Assembly (NCBI GenBank): GCA_024102635.1
Contig: JAGFJO010000084.1
Location: 37,245-101,244, forward strand
Direction of reading: 5' to 3'
Source: Deltaproteobacteria bacterium
GTDB lineage: Bacteria; Bdellovibrionota_C; UBA2361; JAGFJO01
Length of the DNA: 64,000 bases
The position numbers were made by a program, and so were the translations under genes. Shown here one piece after another: positions 8,699-18,148 of this stretch. The notes beneath the pieces were generated by a model. The model did not search any database, was not told the DNA's origin, and saw nothing but the letters and a program-made list of their open reading frames with translations. The stretch's first letter is position 1. Each line of letters starts with the position of its first letter.

Positions 8699-9082
8699 TA
8701 AAACCCGTCTTCAAGTAATTATGAGTATCATACAATGTGCTCGATTCACGTCGAGACACTTCCTTCTTATAGATTACGAGAACGTCAAATCGGAAGCGGT
8801 GCAAATAATAATAATGTTTCACAAAATTTCTTTCAGCGCGCATCTCTTAGAGCGCGGCTGCTCGCCTCCCACCTTCCCAAATTCCCCTGATATTTTTCAA
8901 CCCCTTGCGCCGACTACGGATATTGATTTGTCCGTCCTGCGGCTATAGATTGAACCATCTTAACCAAATTTTTTGATTAAGCGGTGTGTCTTGTGTCGTC
9001 CATGATTATTAGAACCTTAAAAGTCGCTTAAACCGAACATTCCGGCCGTGTTTCATACCGGTGTTTATTTTCAAAGAGCAGC
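8699..9082. promoter_or_regulatory. Divergent control region between sthA and gatC
   Basis: This 384-bp gap has no convincing gene. A possible sigma70-like pair toward gatC is TTGATT at 8923-8928 and TATAGA at 8944-8949; the 15-base spacing is short, so it is weak. The rest is AT-rich and without clear inverted repeats. Confidence 0.25.
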
Positions 9083-9382
9083 ATGATTGGAGAAGATGAG
9101 GTTAAAAAAATAGCGCTACTTTCACACCTCAACCTGGAGGAAGGGGAAAGTGTCTCTTTGGCAAACGAGCTAAATTCAATTCTAGGGTATGTGGATAAGC
9201 TTCAAAAGCTAGATACTACGTCCGTTGAGCCTACAAGTCATGTGCACGGATCGAAAAACATCATGCGTCCAGACGTGACATCGCCTTCCATGCCTACGGA
9301 ACTAGCGCTTAGTAATACGCCGGAACTTTCCGGACGCTTCATCAAAGTGCCGATTATAATCGAACAGAACGGCGAAAATTAG
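9083..9382 (+). CDS. gatC: Asp/Glu-tRNA amidotransferase subunit C
   Basis: GatC is the small clamp subunit that holds GatA and GatB together in the GatCAB complex. The 99-residue protein shows the family pattern: EVKKIALLSHLNLEEGE, then LNSILGYVDKLQKLDT, EPTSHV, a RPDV stretch and a C-terminal RFIKVPIIIE that threads along GatA. It lies directly upstream of gatA with a one-base gap, in the usual C-A-B order. The complex amidates Glu-tRNA(Gln) and/or Asp-tRNA(Asn). Confidence 0.95.
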   Translation: MIGEDEVKKIALLSHLNLEEGESVSLANELNSILGYVDKLQKLDTTSVEPTSHVHGSKNIMRPDVTSPSMPTELALSNTPELSGRFIKVPIIIEQNGEN

Positions 9383-9383
9383 T

Positions 9384-10844
9384 ATGACTGATGTAACCTC
9401 ACTTTCAATCGCAGAGATTAACTCTGGTCTCGTATCGAAGTCCTTCTCTTCCCGCGAGTTGACTCAAGCTTACCTGGAAAGAATTGAGAAGCTAAAGAGC
9501 CTTAACTGCTATATCGAAGTGTGCGGTGAAAGCGCGCTTAAAGCTGCGGACGAATGCGATCAGATGATTAAATCGGGTCGACGGCTCCCGCTACTGGGAG
9601 TTCCGATAGCTATTAAAGATGTGATAACGACCAAGGGCATTCGCACCACCTGCGCCAGCAAGATGCTAAAAGATTTCATTCCGCCTTACGACGCAACGGC
9701 TATAATCAAAATGCGGGAGAACGGGGGGTTTGTTTTAGGTAAGACAAACATGGATGAATTTGCCATGGGGTCTTCCACCGAGAATTCATTCTTCGGAGCA
9801 AGCCGCAACCCGTGGGACACCGCCCGGGTGCCTGGCGGGTCAAGCGGCGGCTCGGCAGTAGCCGTGGCCGCAGCCCTGGCTCCAGCATCATTGGGAAGCG
9901 ACACCGGCGGCTCGGTGCGCCAGCCTGCATCATATTGTAACGTTGTAGGGCTTAAGCCGACCTATGGACGAATCAGCCGTTACGGCCTGATTGCATATGC
10001 TTCATCGCTTGATCAGATCGGTATCTTCTCTCGAACGGTCGCTGATTGCGCGCTGCTGGCTCAATCGCTATTCGGGCACGATCCTCTTGACTCAACCTCG
10101 GTGGAGATGGCAATTCCCGATCTCAGTAAGGAGATTAAGCGCGGCATAAAAGGGCTCAAGATCGGAATTCCGAAGGAGTACTTGATCGAGGGGGTAAGCA
10201 AAGAGGTTCTGCAAAGTGTTCAGGACGCCCTTTCCACGCTCACACAGCTCGGCGCAGAGATTGTCGACATCTCACTTCCGCACACGGAATATGCTTTGGC
10301 CTGTTATTACATATTGGCGTTGGCGGAAGCCTCATCCAATCTGGCTCGATATGATGGCATTAGGTACGGCTATCGCTCACCACAGGCGCGGGATCTTAAG
10401 CAGCTTTATTCCCTCTCCAGATCTGAAGGATTCGGCAAAGAGGTGAAACGCCGGATTATGGTCGGGACTTACGCCCTTTCGGCCGGCTATTATGACGCGT
10501 ACTACAAGCGTGCTCAACAGGCGCGCACGTTAATCGCGCAGGACTTTCGCTCAGCTTTCAGTGAGCAATGTGATGTGATCGCATGCCCGACAGCTCCTAC
10601 CACAGCATTTCGAATCGGTGAACAGTCCTCGGATCCCGTTCAAATGTACCTTAACGATATTTTCACGGTGCCGGTCAATCTGGCCGGGCTGCCGGGGATA
10701 AGCATCCCTTGCGGATTCGATTCCCAAGGGCTGCCCGTAGGGTTGCAGCTTATCGGAAAGCCGTGGGATGAGGGTACGCTACTGAGAGCAGCGAATGCTT
10801 ACGAGTCAAGCACTGATTGGCATAAGAGATTTCCTGAGGTCTAA
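9384..10844 (+). CDS. gatA: Asp/Glu-tRNA amidotransferase subunit A (amidase)
   Basis: GatA releases ammonia from glutamine for the amidation of mischarged tRNA. The 486-residue protein has the amidase-signature triad: Lys78 in PIAIKDV, the cis-serine in GGSSGGSAVA near 153, and the nucleophile Ser177 in GSDTGGSVRQP. The glutamine channel region and C-terminal PVNLAGLPGISIPCG are intact. The stop codon is followed at once by the gatB start, so translation is coupled. Confidence 0.97.
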   Translation: MTDVTSLSIAEINSGLVSKSFSSRELTQAYLERIEKLKSLNCYIEVCGESALKAADECDQMIKSGRRLPLLGVPIAIKDVITTKGIRTTCASKMLKDFIPPYDATAIIKMRENGGFVLGKTNMDEFAMGSSTENSFFGASRNPWDTARVPGGSSGGSAVAVAAALAPASLGSDTGGSVRQPASYCNVVGLKPTYGRISRYGLIAYASSLDQIGIFSRTVADCALLAQSLFGHDPLDSTSVEMAIPDLSKEIKRGIKGLKIGIPKEYLIEGVSKEVLQSVQDALSTLTQLGAEIVDISLPHTEYALACYYILALAEASSNLARYDGIRYGYRSPQARDLKQLYSLSRSEGFGKEVKRRIMVGTYALSAGYYDAYYKRAQQARTLIAQDFRSAFSEQCDVIACPTAPTTAFRIGEQSSDPVQMYLNDIFTVPVNLAGLPGISIPCGFDSQGLPVGLQLIGKPWDEGTLLRAANAYESSTDWHKRFPEV

Positions 10845-12290
10845 ATGGAGTACGAAACAGTTATAGGGCTGGAAGTTCATGTACAGCTCTCAACCAAGTC
10901 GAAGATCTTCTGCGCATCTTCAACGGAGTTCGGAGCCGATCCGAACGAACATGTCGATGCTCTGACACTTGGAATGCCCGGCTCGCTTCCCGTTCTTAAC
11001 AAGACCGTGGTGGACTACGCTATCATGCTCGGGCTGGCGATGAATTGTGAGATCCGCAATTTCAACCGTTTTGCCCGCAAGCACTATTTCTATCCCGATC
11101 TGCCGAAGGGCTATCAGATCTCTCAATTCGAAGAGCCAATCTGCGAGCGGGGCTATATCAACGTCTCTTTCTCCCCGGACAGCCAGAGGCCGATTGGCAT
11201 AAAGCGCATTCATATGGAAGAGGACGCCGGCAAGAACATTCACGACATGCGCACCGAGGCCTCTCTTATCGATCTCAACAGAGCGGGAGTTCCGCTGCTG
11301 GAAATCGTTTCCGAACCCGACATCCGCTCTCCGGCTGAAGCCGCCTGCTATCTGCGTGCGGTAAGGCAGATATGCAGATATCTAAGAATTAGCGACGGCA
11401 ACATGGAGGAGGGAAGTTTAAGGTGTGACGCCAACATCTCCCTGCGTCCGGTGGGTGAGATGAAATTCGGAACTAGAACGGAGATCAAAAACATCAACTC
11501 CTTCAGATTCGTGGAGAAAGCACTGGAATATGAGACGGCGCGCCAATTGTCGCTTCTTAAAGCAGGCAAGCAGATTAGACAAGAAACGCTTCTGTTCGAC
11601 AGCGCCTCCGGATCGACCAGGCCAATGCGCGGCAAAGAAGAATCTTCGGATTACCGCTATTTCCCTGACCCTGACCTGCCGCCGGTAGTGGTTGAGGAGC
11701 GCTGGATAAGGGAAATTAGGTCACAAATGCCGAAGCTGCCCGAGCAAATCTCTAAGGAGCTCGTCGAAATTTACGGCTTGACTCCCTACGACGCCGGCGT
11801 TCTTACATCGGAGCGGGACAACGTCGATTTTTATTTGGCTGTTTACGACGTTTGCCAGAATGCAAAGGCCGCATGCAACTGGGTTACCTCTGAACTTTTC
11901 GGCGCACTCAATCAGCAAGGCTTGGATATCTCCACATCTCCGGTCAATGCCGCCAATCTTGGAGCACTAATCAAGCTCATCGATAGCGAGATCATTAGCG
12001 GAAAAATGGCGAAGTCGGTATTCGAGGAGATGTTCAAAACATCGGCGTCGCCGCAAGAGATCGTTGAAAAGCAGGGGCTGAAGCAGATTACTTCAGAGGA
12101 CGAAATCCTCTCAATTATCCGTCAAGTATTCGATGCCAACCCCTCCCAGCTAAAGAGCCTGCTCGAGGGAAATGACAGGCTGCACGGATTTTTTGTAGGG
12201 CAGGTGATGAAATCGACCGGCGGCAGCGCGAATCCAAAGAAGGTCAACGAGCTGATTAGCCGGGAGGCTCAGCGCTTGGCCGGCAAATAA
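10845..12290 (+). CDS. gatB: Asp/Glu-tRNA amidotransferase subunit B
   Basis: GatB binds the tRNA and activates the carboxylate of misacylated Glu or Asp with ATP before ammonia arrives from GatA. The 481-residue protein begins YETVIGLEVHVQLSTKSKIF, followed by the FYPDLPKGYQISQFEEP motif, RIHMEEDAGKN and DLNRAGVPLLEIVSEPD, all diagnostic. The C-terminal YqeY-like tail domain, which contacts the tRNA, is present and ends in the usual GQVMKSTGGSANPKKVNEL. The start abuts the gatA stop. The DUF4911 gene starts 20 bases downstream. Confidence 0.97.
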   Translation: MEYETVIGLEVHVQLSTKSKIFCASSTEFGADPNEHVDALTLGMPGSLPVLNKTVVDYAIMLGLAMNCEIRNFNRFARKHYFYPDLPKGYQISQFEEPICERGYINVSFSPDSQRPIGIKRIHMEEDAGKNIHDMRTEASLIDLNRAGVPLLEIVSEPDIRSPAEAACYLRAVRQICRYLRISDGNMEEGSLRCDANISLRPVGEMKFGTRTEIKNINSFRFVEKALEYETARQLSLLKAGKQIRQETLLFDSASGSTRPMRGKEESSDYRYFPDPDLPPVVVEERWIREIRSQMPKLPEQISKELVEIYGLTPYDAGVLTSERDNVDFYLAVYDVCQNAKAACNWVTSELFGALNQQGLDISTSPVNAANLGALIKLIDSEIISGKMAKSVFEEMFKTSASPQEIVEKQGLKQITSEDEILSIIRQVFDANPSQLKSLLEGNDRLHGFFVGQVMKSTGGSANPKKVNELISREAQRLAGK

Positions 12291-12310
12291 AGAATAGCGG
12301 CCGCCGCCTA

Positions 12311-12649
12311 GTGAAACAGGCGGGGCTTTTAATTGAAAAACGCCGTATGGACTCGCTTCAGGCAGACGCGCTCGATGAATGCTGCTTAGCGCTTTATCTT
12401 GAGGTACCGGGGTCCAAGGTGGTATTACTGCAAGGGCTGTTCGAGCTGTACGAAGATCTCGCCGTAGTTAGGACCTTGAGTGTCAAGCGATCGCTGGTTT
12501 GCTTGATCACCACGAAACATATGCTAAGGGAGTGTATGGCCGCGCTGGAGAGCATCCGAGAGATGGTTCCCTGGCGTCCCGCCGCGCGTCCTAGCGACGA
12601 AGAGCGAGAATTATACCTCGGTTATTTCCGCAAGGCTAAACAGATATGA
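12311..12649 (+). CDS. DUF4911 domain protein
   Basis: This 112-residue protein carries the core of the DUF4911 family: KVVLLQGLFELYEDLAVVRT, then a short strand SLVCLITT and a helix HMLRECMAALESI. The family is small, cytosolic and of unknown function, and is found mainly in delta-proteobacterial lineages. The start is either GTG 12311 or ATG 12347; both leave the domain whole. The stop overlaps the ppiD start by four bases (ATGA), so it is translated with ppiD and probably transcribed with gatCAB. The context does not reveal its job. Confidence 0.7.
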   Translation: MKQAGLLIEKRRMDSLQADALDECCLALYLEVPGSKVVLLQGLFELYEDLAVVRTLSVKRSLVCLITTKHMLRECMAALESIREMVPWRPAARPSDEERELYLGYFRKAKQI

Positions 12650-14571
12650 TTCAGTGGATACATAAGAACAAACGTTCTCTGGCTGTGTTTATGATTCTTT
12701 CGGCCATCGTTCTCTCGATGAGTCTTTTTGGCGTGGACATTGCAGCTAATGCCCCGCAGCGCAGCGCTATAACCATTAACGATCACGAGATCTCATTCCA
12801 GGAGTTTCAAAACGAAAGGAATAAGCGCCAAAGACTCATGATTGAGCAGTACCGGCGCCTCCTAGGAGACAACTTCAACCAGTTTGCCCGCAACTTGAAT
12901 GTTCCAAATTCTCAGGTGGTTGACGCTCTGATAGCAGAAACTCTAGTTACGGCAGAAGCCCGCCGTTTCGGTTTTCGAACTGGCGAGGAGCAACTGAGAA
13001 ATGTGATCCGCCGCGACATATTCGGCGGCAGCTTTGATCCTCAGCTATATTCTGCCTATCTTGCCCAGCTCGGCGTTAGCTCCAGAACCTTCGAAGAGGA
13101 TCTCAGAAAGGACCTGGTGATGCAGCAGTATCGCGACCTTCTCCGGGATATGTCCGTGCCCTCCAAAGCTGAAATTGAAAGCGTCACACGCCGCGAAGAG
13201 ACAAAGTACACCATTGATTTTGTGGAGATCGATCCTGCCGCATACCAGGAAAAGGCCGGCTCGTTCAGTGATGAAGAGATAAAATCTTACTATGAGCGCC
13301 ATCAGACAGACTTCGAGATAGCGCCACAAGTCACTTACAATTACATAGTATTCGATCCCGAGACATTTGCTTCGAAGGTCGAGATAGCTGAAGACGAGAT
13401 AGAATTCGTATATTCAGACAACGAATCGAAGTATACCTTACCGGAGAAGGTTCGGGCCGCGCATATAGTTATCAAGGTGCCGGATGGCGCCGCAGAAGAG
13501 ATGTTGCAGGAGATTAAGCGCCGCGCAGAAGAGGCATATGCAAAAGCGGCTGCGGGTGAGGACTTTGCAGGTTTGGCTACTCTCTACTCGAACGATTTTG
13601 CAACCTCTCTTAAAGGGGGAGACCTGGGCTGGATTACACGCGGGACTTTCGATAAAAGATTCGACGATGCCGTTTTTGGCCTGCAAAAAGCGGGAATGGC
13701 CCCGCTCATTGAGCGCGCCGATAGCTATGAGATCGTCAAAGTGGAGGAGTACCAGCCATCGCAGCCCAAGCCCTTAGAGGAAGTAAGAGCTGAGATCGAA
13801 GCTGAAATAAGAAAGGTCGAGGCGCCGGCGTATTCATCAGCCGCAGCACAGGAGCTCTATGATGAGTGGCTTTCGGGGGAAAAGAACATCGCCCAGATTG
13901 CAGAGAAGGTTGAGTTAGCGGTAGAGGCCAGCGGTGATTTGGTCGAGTCAGGCAGTGATCCATCTCCACAGTTGAAGGGACTCACCGCCAAAGTCATTAA
14001 AAATGCGGAACAGGGCCGGCAGCTCATTGAACTGCAAGATAGAACGGTCCTTGTCGAGATCAGCAAGTTCAACGAGCCTAAGCTCGCTCCTTTAGATGAT
14101 GTTAGGGACAAGATTGTCACAGCGCTGCAGAAGCAACGCGCCGATGAGCTTGCGCAAGCAGACGCCGAGAAAATTCTTGCTGTGCTCCAATCTATGCCAA
14201 GCAAGGGACTAAAATCTGCTGCGGCAGGTCTGAACTTAAAGGTGCAACAACAAGGCGAAATTGGCCGCCGATCTCCTCCGACAGGCGTCCTGGGGGGGAA
14301 TCAGGAGCTAATAGAAGATATCGTTTCGGCGGTGCAGGTACCCTCCGATGTGGGACGTTTCTACAAAAATCAGGGTAAGTATGTAGTAGCACAGGTAGTG
14401 TCGATTACTCCCCCCTCGCCGGAAACTATAAAGGAGAAACTTGATACCTACCGCGCGCAGGCTGAACAGGAAAGCGCTCAGATTGCTTTTGAATCGGCAC
14501 TCAACCGCCTTAAAGCGTCATCGGAGATAGATGTAGATCCCGGAATTTTGGCGGAAGGGGGAGACGTTTAA
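12646..14571 (+). CDS. ppiD: PpiD-like membrane-anchored peptidyl-prolyl isomerase
   Basis: The 641-residue protein begins with a short cytoplasmic head and one membrane span (residues about 12-32, LAVFMILSAIVLSMSLFGV). A SurA-N-like chaperone region follows, with a central parvulin (PpiC) domain at roughly 265-370 (KVRAAHIVIKVPD ... GGDLGWITRGTFD). A second weak rotamase-like region and charged helices close it. PpiD works on the periplasmic side of the inner membrane and helps newly secreted proteins fold beside SecYEG. Size and order match PpiD (about 620). It overlaps the DUF4911 gene by four bases, and a strong hairpin follows its stop. Confidence 0.9.
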   Translation: MIQWIHKNKRSLAVFMILSAIVLSMSLFGVDIAANAPQRSAITINDHEISFQEFQNERNKRQRLMIEQYRRLLGDNFNQFARNLNVPNSQVVDALIAETLVTAEARRFGFRTGEEQLRNVIRRDIFGGSFDPQLYSAYLAQLGVSSRTFEEDLRKDLVMQQYRDLLRDMSVPSKAEIESVTRREETKYTIDFVEIDPAAYQEKAGSFSDEEIKSYYERHQTDFEIAPQVTYNYIVFDPETFASKVEIAEDEIEFVYSDNESKYTLPEKVRAAHIVIKVPDGAAEEMLQEIKRRAEEAYAKAAAGEDFAGLATLYSNDFATSLKGGDLGWITRGTFDKRFDDAVFGLQKAGMAPLIERADSYEIVKVEEYQPSQPKPLEEVRAEIEAEIRKVEAPAYSSAAAQELYDEWLSGEKNIAQIAEKVELAVEASGDLVESGSDPSPQLKGLTAKVIKNAEQGRQLIELQDRTVLVEISKFNEPKLAPLDDVRDKIVTALQKQRADELAQADAEKILAVLQSMPSKGLKSAAAGLNLKVQQQGEIGRRSPPTGVLGGNQELIEDIVSAVQVPSDVGRFYKNQGKYVVAQVVSITPPSPETIKEKLDTYRAQAEQESAQIAFESALNRLKASSEIDVDPGILAEGGDV

Positions 14572-14604
14572 ATAATATGCGGGAGGTATCCTCCCACATA
14601 TTAT
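14572..14604. terminator. Hairpin terminator between convergent genes
   Basis: ATAATATGCGGGAGG pairs with CCTCCCACATATTAT around a three-base loop (one G-U pair), a 15-bp stem starting at the base after the ppiD stop. The AT-rich outer stem supplies A and T runs on both sides, so it can serve ppiD and the convergent gene at 14615. Confidence 0.6.
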
Positions 14605-14614
14605 CTGTTTATTG

Positions 14615-14989
14615 CTACTCGCTCTCGTAGTCGTCCTGCTGAGCGCTGCTCTTGGCGCCCTTATGCTCCTCGCCTGCTTTGGCCCCGGCCTGCGAACTTT
14701 TCGAATCTCGAGCGGCCTGCTCTTCTTGCTCCATCTGCTCTCTTTGCCAATCATACCGCGCGCGAGAGTCGCGTTCTTGCTGCTGCTCTCTTTGCTGTGC
14801 TTGACTGCCGGTTTGTTCTTGACCGGTCACGCCGGATCTGTCGCGGGCCGAATCAAGCTGTGTGCTGCCGGGAGAGCTGCCGGTATTGCCGCTGGCGCTG
14901 CCCCTCATAGAGCCGCCTTGCGCATAAGCTGCCGGCGCCGACAGTAGAAATGCAGCCGTAATCACTCCGTATTTAAGTAGTCGTTTCAT
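14615..14989 (-). CDS. Exported Gln/Ser-rich low-complexity protein
   Basis: The start ATG at 14989 has an excellent GGAGG six bases upstream, preferred over a longer frame from 15055. The 124-residue product opens with MKRLLKYGVITAAFLL and a signal peptide ending near AAYA|QGG. The mature part is low complexity: Gly/Ser/Thr first, then a Gln, Glu and Arg-rich charged stretch (about 60-100), then Ala/Lys/Ser, with no cysteine. It is probably periplasmic and disordered. No family is recognised. It lies convergent to ppiD across a shared terminator. Confidence 0.6.
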   Translation of the reverse strand: MKRLLKYGVITAAFLLSAPAAYAQGGSMRGSASGNTGSSPGSTQLDSARDRSGVTGQEQTGSQAQQREQQQERDSRARYDWQREQMEQEEQAARDSKSSQAGAKAGEEHKGAKSSAQQDDYESE

Positions 14990-15254
14990 AGTTCCTCCAA
15001 CAAAAGGCTTAAGTCCCAATACTTCATGAACGTCCGCTTCCTCCGTTCTACTCATGAGATATTCGGGTTAGACGGCATTAAAATAGCCTTTAAAGTTGGA
15101 TATGCGGATGAGCGCCCTCACACGAAATGGTGAGGGCCACCACTATGCGAAAAAAAGTTGCTGCAGGCATGATATTTTTTGACAGCCGGACACGGATGGC
15201 TATACTCGCAAACAAGCAACCCGCGCTACTGATGGCGCTCGATTCTCGTGTATA

Positions 15255-17009
15255 GTGGCTAATTATTTAAATTACGGCACCCTTGCAGCCGCCATCATTC
15301 TTGCCGCCCACTTGCGCTTAAACAACCTCGACTGGGATCAAGGGCTTCTCACCCATCCCGATGAAACCTTTGTTGCAATGGTCTCCAGCAAAGTGCGCCT
15401 GCCTCATTCCTTGTACCTTTATCTTCATACAGCGTTATCCCCGTTCAATCCAGCCACCCACGGATTCAATTTCTACGTGTATGGCACTCTGCCACTTGCT
15501 GCGATTAGAACCGCCGCTGATGCCGCAAATCTCATCGGGCTACAACAGCTCACGATGGCCGGAAGATGGATCTCCTCCCTTCTAGATATCTTTTCGGTCT
15601 TACTTATTTACTTAATAGGGCGCACGCTATACGGCATAAAGACCGGCCTGCTCGCTGCTCTACTCTTGGCAGGCACCGTTCTACATATTCAGCACGCGCA
15701 TTACTCCGTCTTCGAGTCGTGGCTTGTTTTTTTTACGCTGGCAACCGCCCTCTCAGCAGCAAATTATGCCGTCAACCCAAAATGGCCTTTTGCGCTATTA
15801 ACAGGTCTGTTCTTCGGGTTGGCAGTTTCAGTCAAGATTAGTGCCCTTCATCTTGCGCCCGCTCTACTTATCGGCTGGATGTTGGGCCTGCGCACAAATG
15901 TCTCAAGGGGTGAAGGAGCGCGGCGTTGCATTACGCCAATTCTGCAGCTCTCCGGCGCGCTTGCTACAACTGTAGCCGCAATACGTTTGGCTTATCCGTA
16001 CGCCTTCGTAGGCGGGTCGTTGGCCACTCCGAATCCCTTGCTAGTTAAAAGTCTTAGCTCATTGGCGCGAGCCGCCACTCCTAACCCGGACTATCCGCCA
16101 TCCGTGCAGTGGCACGGCCGGCACTTCGGCTTCCTGATTGAAAATCTATTTTTTTGGGGTCTAGGCCCGGCACTCGGCACAGCCGTAATTGCGGGAGTTT
16201 TTTACTCTCTATATGAACTTATCTTTCGCAGGCGTTTGATACATGCCATTCCTCTGGCGGCATGCCTCCCGCTCATTCTTTACCTTAGCGGCAGTACGGT
16301 AAAGCCGATGCGTTATGCACTTCCAGCTCTGCCGTTCCTCTGTTTAGCTGCATCTTACCTTTGCGCAAAAACATTAAGGCAGAGAAATATAAGAATTGCT
16401 TTGCTGGTATTTCTGCCTCTTTTTACTCTTCACTTCGCATGGGCCTTCGGATTCGCGGCGATTTATAGTAGACCGTTTACACGCTATCAAGCGCGCCAGT
16501 GGATTGTGGTAAACGCTCCCGCGGGAGCAACTCTGCTTCAGGAAGAGTGGGACCAGCGCTTGTTCTTTTCAAGGGCCAAAAACGAGCCTGCCTTTCGGTA
16601 CGAGGCTCTGCAGATCTTTACCCCCGACAAACCGGAGAAGGCCGGACTTTTAAGCGCTGCATTGACTAAGGCTGATTTCATCGTTCTTAACTCGCAGCGC
16701 GGATATGGTAGCATCCCGCGCTGGCATGAAAGATATCCCTTATCATCGGGCTACTACAAAGCGCTCTTCGAGGAACGCTTGGGGTTTAAGCTGGAAAAGA
16801 TCTTCACCAGCTTCCCTACTCTGCTCGGAATAGAGCGATGCACCTTTTCCGCCGATGAGTCCTTCTCAGTTTACGACCATCCTCCTGTACTAATTTTCAA
16901 GAAGACTGAATCTTTAAGTATGGAACAATATGCAGAAGAGATCCGCAAAGCTACTATCGAAAACAGCGGGCAGCTTGCAATATTTCAAGAAATTACGTGC
17001 AACCATTGA
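15255..17009 (+). CDS. GT-C family (GT39/PMT-like) membrane glycosyltransferase
   Basis: The 584-residue protein has an N-terminal span, a first outer loop GLLTHPDETF with the acidic pair (Asp36, Glu37) typical of GT-C catalytic loops, and about ten further hydrophobic segments to residue 410. A soluble C-terminal domain of about 170 residues follows (NAPAGATLLQEEWDQ). This matches lipid-phosphate-sugar-using transferases of the GT39/ArnT/DUF2723-like group, which work in the inner membrane with the active site facing the periplasm. The start is GTG 15255. It heads a same-strand row with a GT4 enzyme and two methyltransferases, so a glycan or glycolipid product is likely; donor and acceptor are unknown. 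Confidence 0.78.
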   Translation: MANYLNYGTLAAAIILAAHLRLNNLDWDQGLLTHPDETFVAMVSSKVRLPHSLYLYLHTALSPFNPATHGFNFYVYGTLPLAAIRTAADAANLIGLQQLTMAGRWISSLLDIFSVLLIYLIGRTLYGIKTGLLAALLLAGTVLHIQHAHYSVFESWLVFFTLATALSAANYAVNPKWPFALLTGLFFGLAVSVKISALHLAPALLIGWMLGLRTNVSRGEGARRCITPILQLSGALATTVAAIRLAYPYAFVGGSLATPNPLLVKSLSSLARAATPNPDYPPSVQWHGRHFGFLIENLFFWGLGPALGTAVIAGVFYSLYELIFRRRLIHAIPLAACLPLILYLSGSTVKPMRYALPALPFLCLAASYLCAKTLRQRNIRIALLVFLPLFTLHFAWAFGFAAIYSRPFTRYQARQWIVVNAPAGATLLQEEWDQRLFFSRAKNEPAFRYEALQIFTPDKPEKAGLLSAALTKADFIVLNSQRGYGSIPRWHERYPLSSGYYKALFEERLGFKLEKIFTSFPTLLGIERCTFSADESFSVYDHPPVLIFKKTESLSMEQYAEEIRKATIENSGQLAIFQEITCNH

Positions 17010-17020
17010 GGCTATAGGCC

Positions 17021-18148
17021 ATGCGTAAGCAGCCAGTATTAATGGTTTCTGAATACTTTCACCCGCACTGGACGGGTCTAGCTCAATCGTTCCTGAATTT
17101 CGCTTGTTATCTTGTAGAGCAGGGCCATCAAGTGCAGGTGCTCACAACGCGCCATTCCTCTTCTTTGCCGGCATCCGAAAGCTGCTTCGGCCTTGACATC
17201 AAACGTTCGGATTGTCTTTTTTACATCAGCCGCACCAATTATTCGCTAAAAATACTTTTAGATTTTATTAAGATGTGCCGCAGCTTTGAAGTAATCATAA
17301 TCAACTCTCCCTGCTCGAATATCTTTTTCCTTTCGCTAATCGCAAAGCTCTTTCGCAAGAAGCTCTTCGTCTATCATCAAGGAGATCTGCTGCTCGCCAA
17401 ACACTGCGGCTCAAAGGCCATTAATTTTTCGGTCGAAAGGCTCTTCGATCTCTTCACGATATCATCGCTGGCGATGTGTGATTCTGCTTATACATACACG
17501 CTCGATTACTCGTCCCACTCCCGCGTCATGAAGCACTTCCCTAAAAAATGCAAAGCCTTTATTCCGCCGCTGCGCCTACCAAGCGGCAAGGCGTCCGAAG
17601 AGATTCGCTCTAAACTAACTCGCTCACCCGACCGGAATCCGATCTTGGGCTTCGCGGGAAGGTTTGTTGAAGAGAAAGGATTCGATCTGCTTCTGCGCGC
17701 CATTCCACTTGTAAAGAAGAAATTTCCTTCCGCCCATTTTGTTTTTGCAGGAGAGGTGAATGTTTACTATGAACGGTTCTATGAAGCTAACAAGAGCTTG
17801 ATAAACCACAGCGCTTCAAGCCTCACCTTTTTAGGGCTGTTAAAAGGCGGAGATCTCGAGCTTTTCTACAAAAGCCTCGATGCTTTCATTCTGTGTTCGA
17901 GATCCGACTGCTTCGCTCTTACTCAGGTTGAGGCGGCGCTTTTCGGCGTGCCGCTGATAGTTAGCGATATTCCCGGCGCCAGAATGCTAGTACGGGAGGC
18001 CGGGTGCGGGGTCTTAGTGAAACCCGAGTGCCCGGAGTCGCTTGCTAATGGCATCGCCGCGGTGCTTGCGGAGCGTGAATGCTATGCCAACCTAACGCAG
18101 GGTACCGCGGAGTTTTTATCTAGATATGGGAGTTTGACGATTGATTGA
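17021..18148 (+). CDS. Glycosyltransferase family 4
   Basis: The 375-residue protein is a GT-B enzyme. The N-terminal domain has SEYFHPHWTGLAQSFLNFA with a glycine-bearing acceptor loop. The C-terminal domain has FAGRFVEEKGFDLLLRAI, then VFAGE, and the donor-binding EAALFGVPLIVSDIPGAR with the GT4 glutamate. Such enzymes use nucleotide sugars in the cytosol. It starts 11 bases after the GT-C gene, and its end overlaps the next gene by eight bases. Part of a glycan cluster. Confidence 0.88.
   Translation: MRKQPVLMVSEYFHPHWTGLAQSFLNFACYLVEQGHQVQVLTTRHSSSLPASESCFGLDIKRSDCLFYISRTNYSLKILLDFIKMCRSFEVIIINSPCSNIFFLSLIAKLFRKKLFVYHQGDLLLAKHCGSKAINFSVERLFDLFTISSLAMCDSAYTYTLDYSSHSRVMKHFPKKCKAFIPPLRLPSGKASEEIRSKLTRSPDRNPILGFAGRFVEEKGFDLLLRAIPLVKKKFPSAHFVFAGEVNVYYERFYEANKSLINHSASSLTFLGLLKGGDLELFYKSLDAFILCSRSDCFALTQVEAALFGVPLIVSDIPGARMLVREAGCGVLVKPECPESLANGIAAVLAERECYANLTQGTAEFLSRYGSLTID

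Noticed and set aside
14990..15055. Longer N-terminus for the Gln-rich exported protein
   Set aside because: The ATG at 14989 has GGAGG and starts a proper signal peptide; the extension would hide it.
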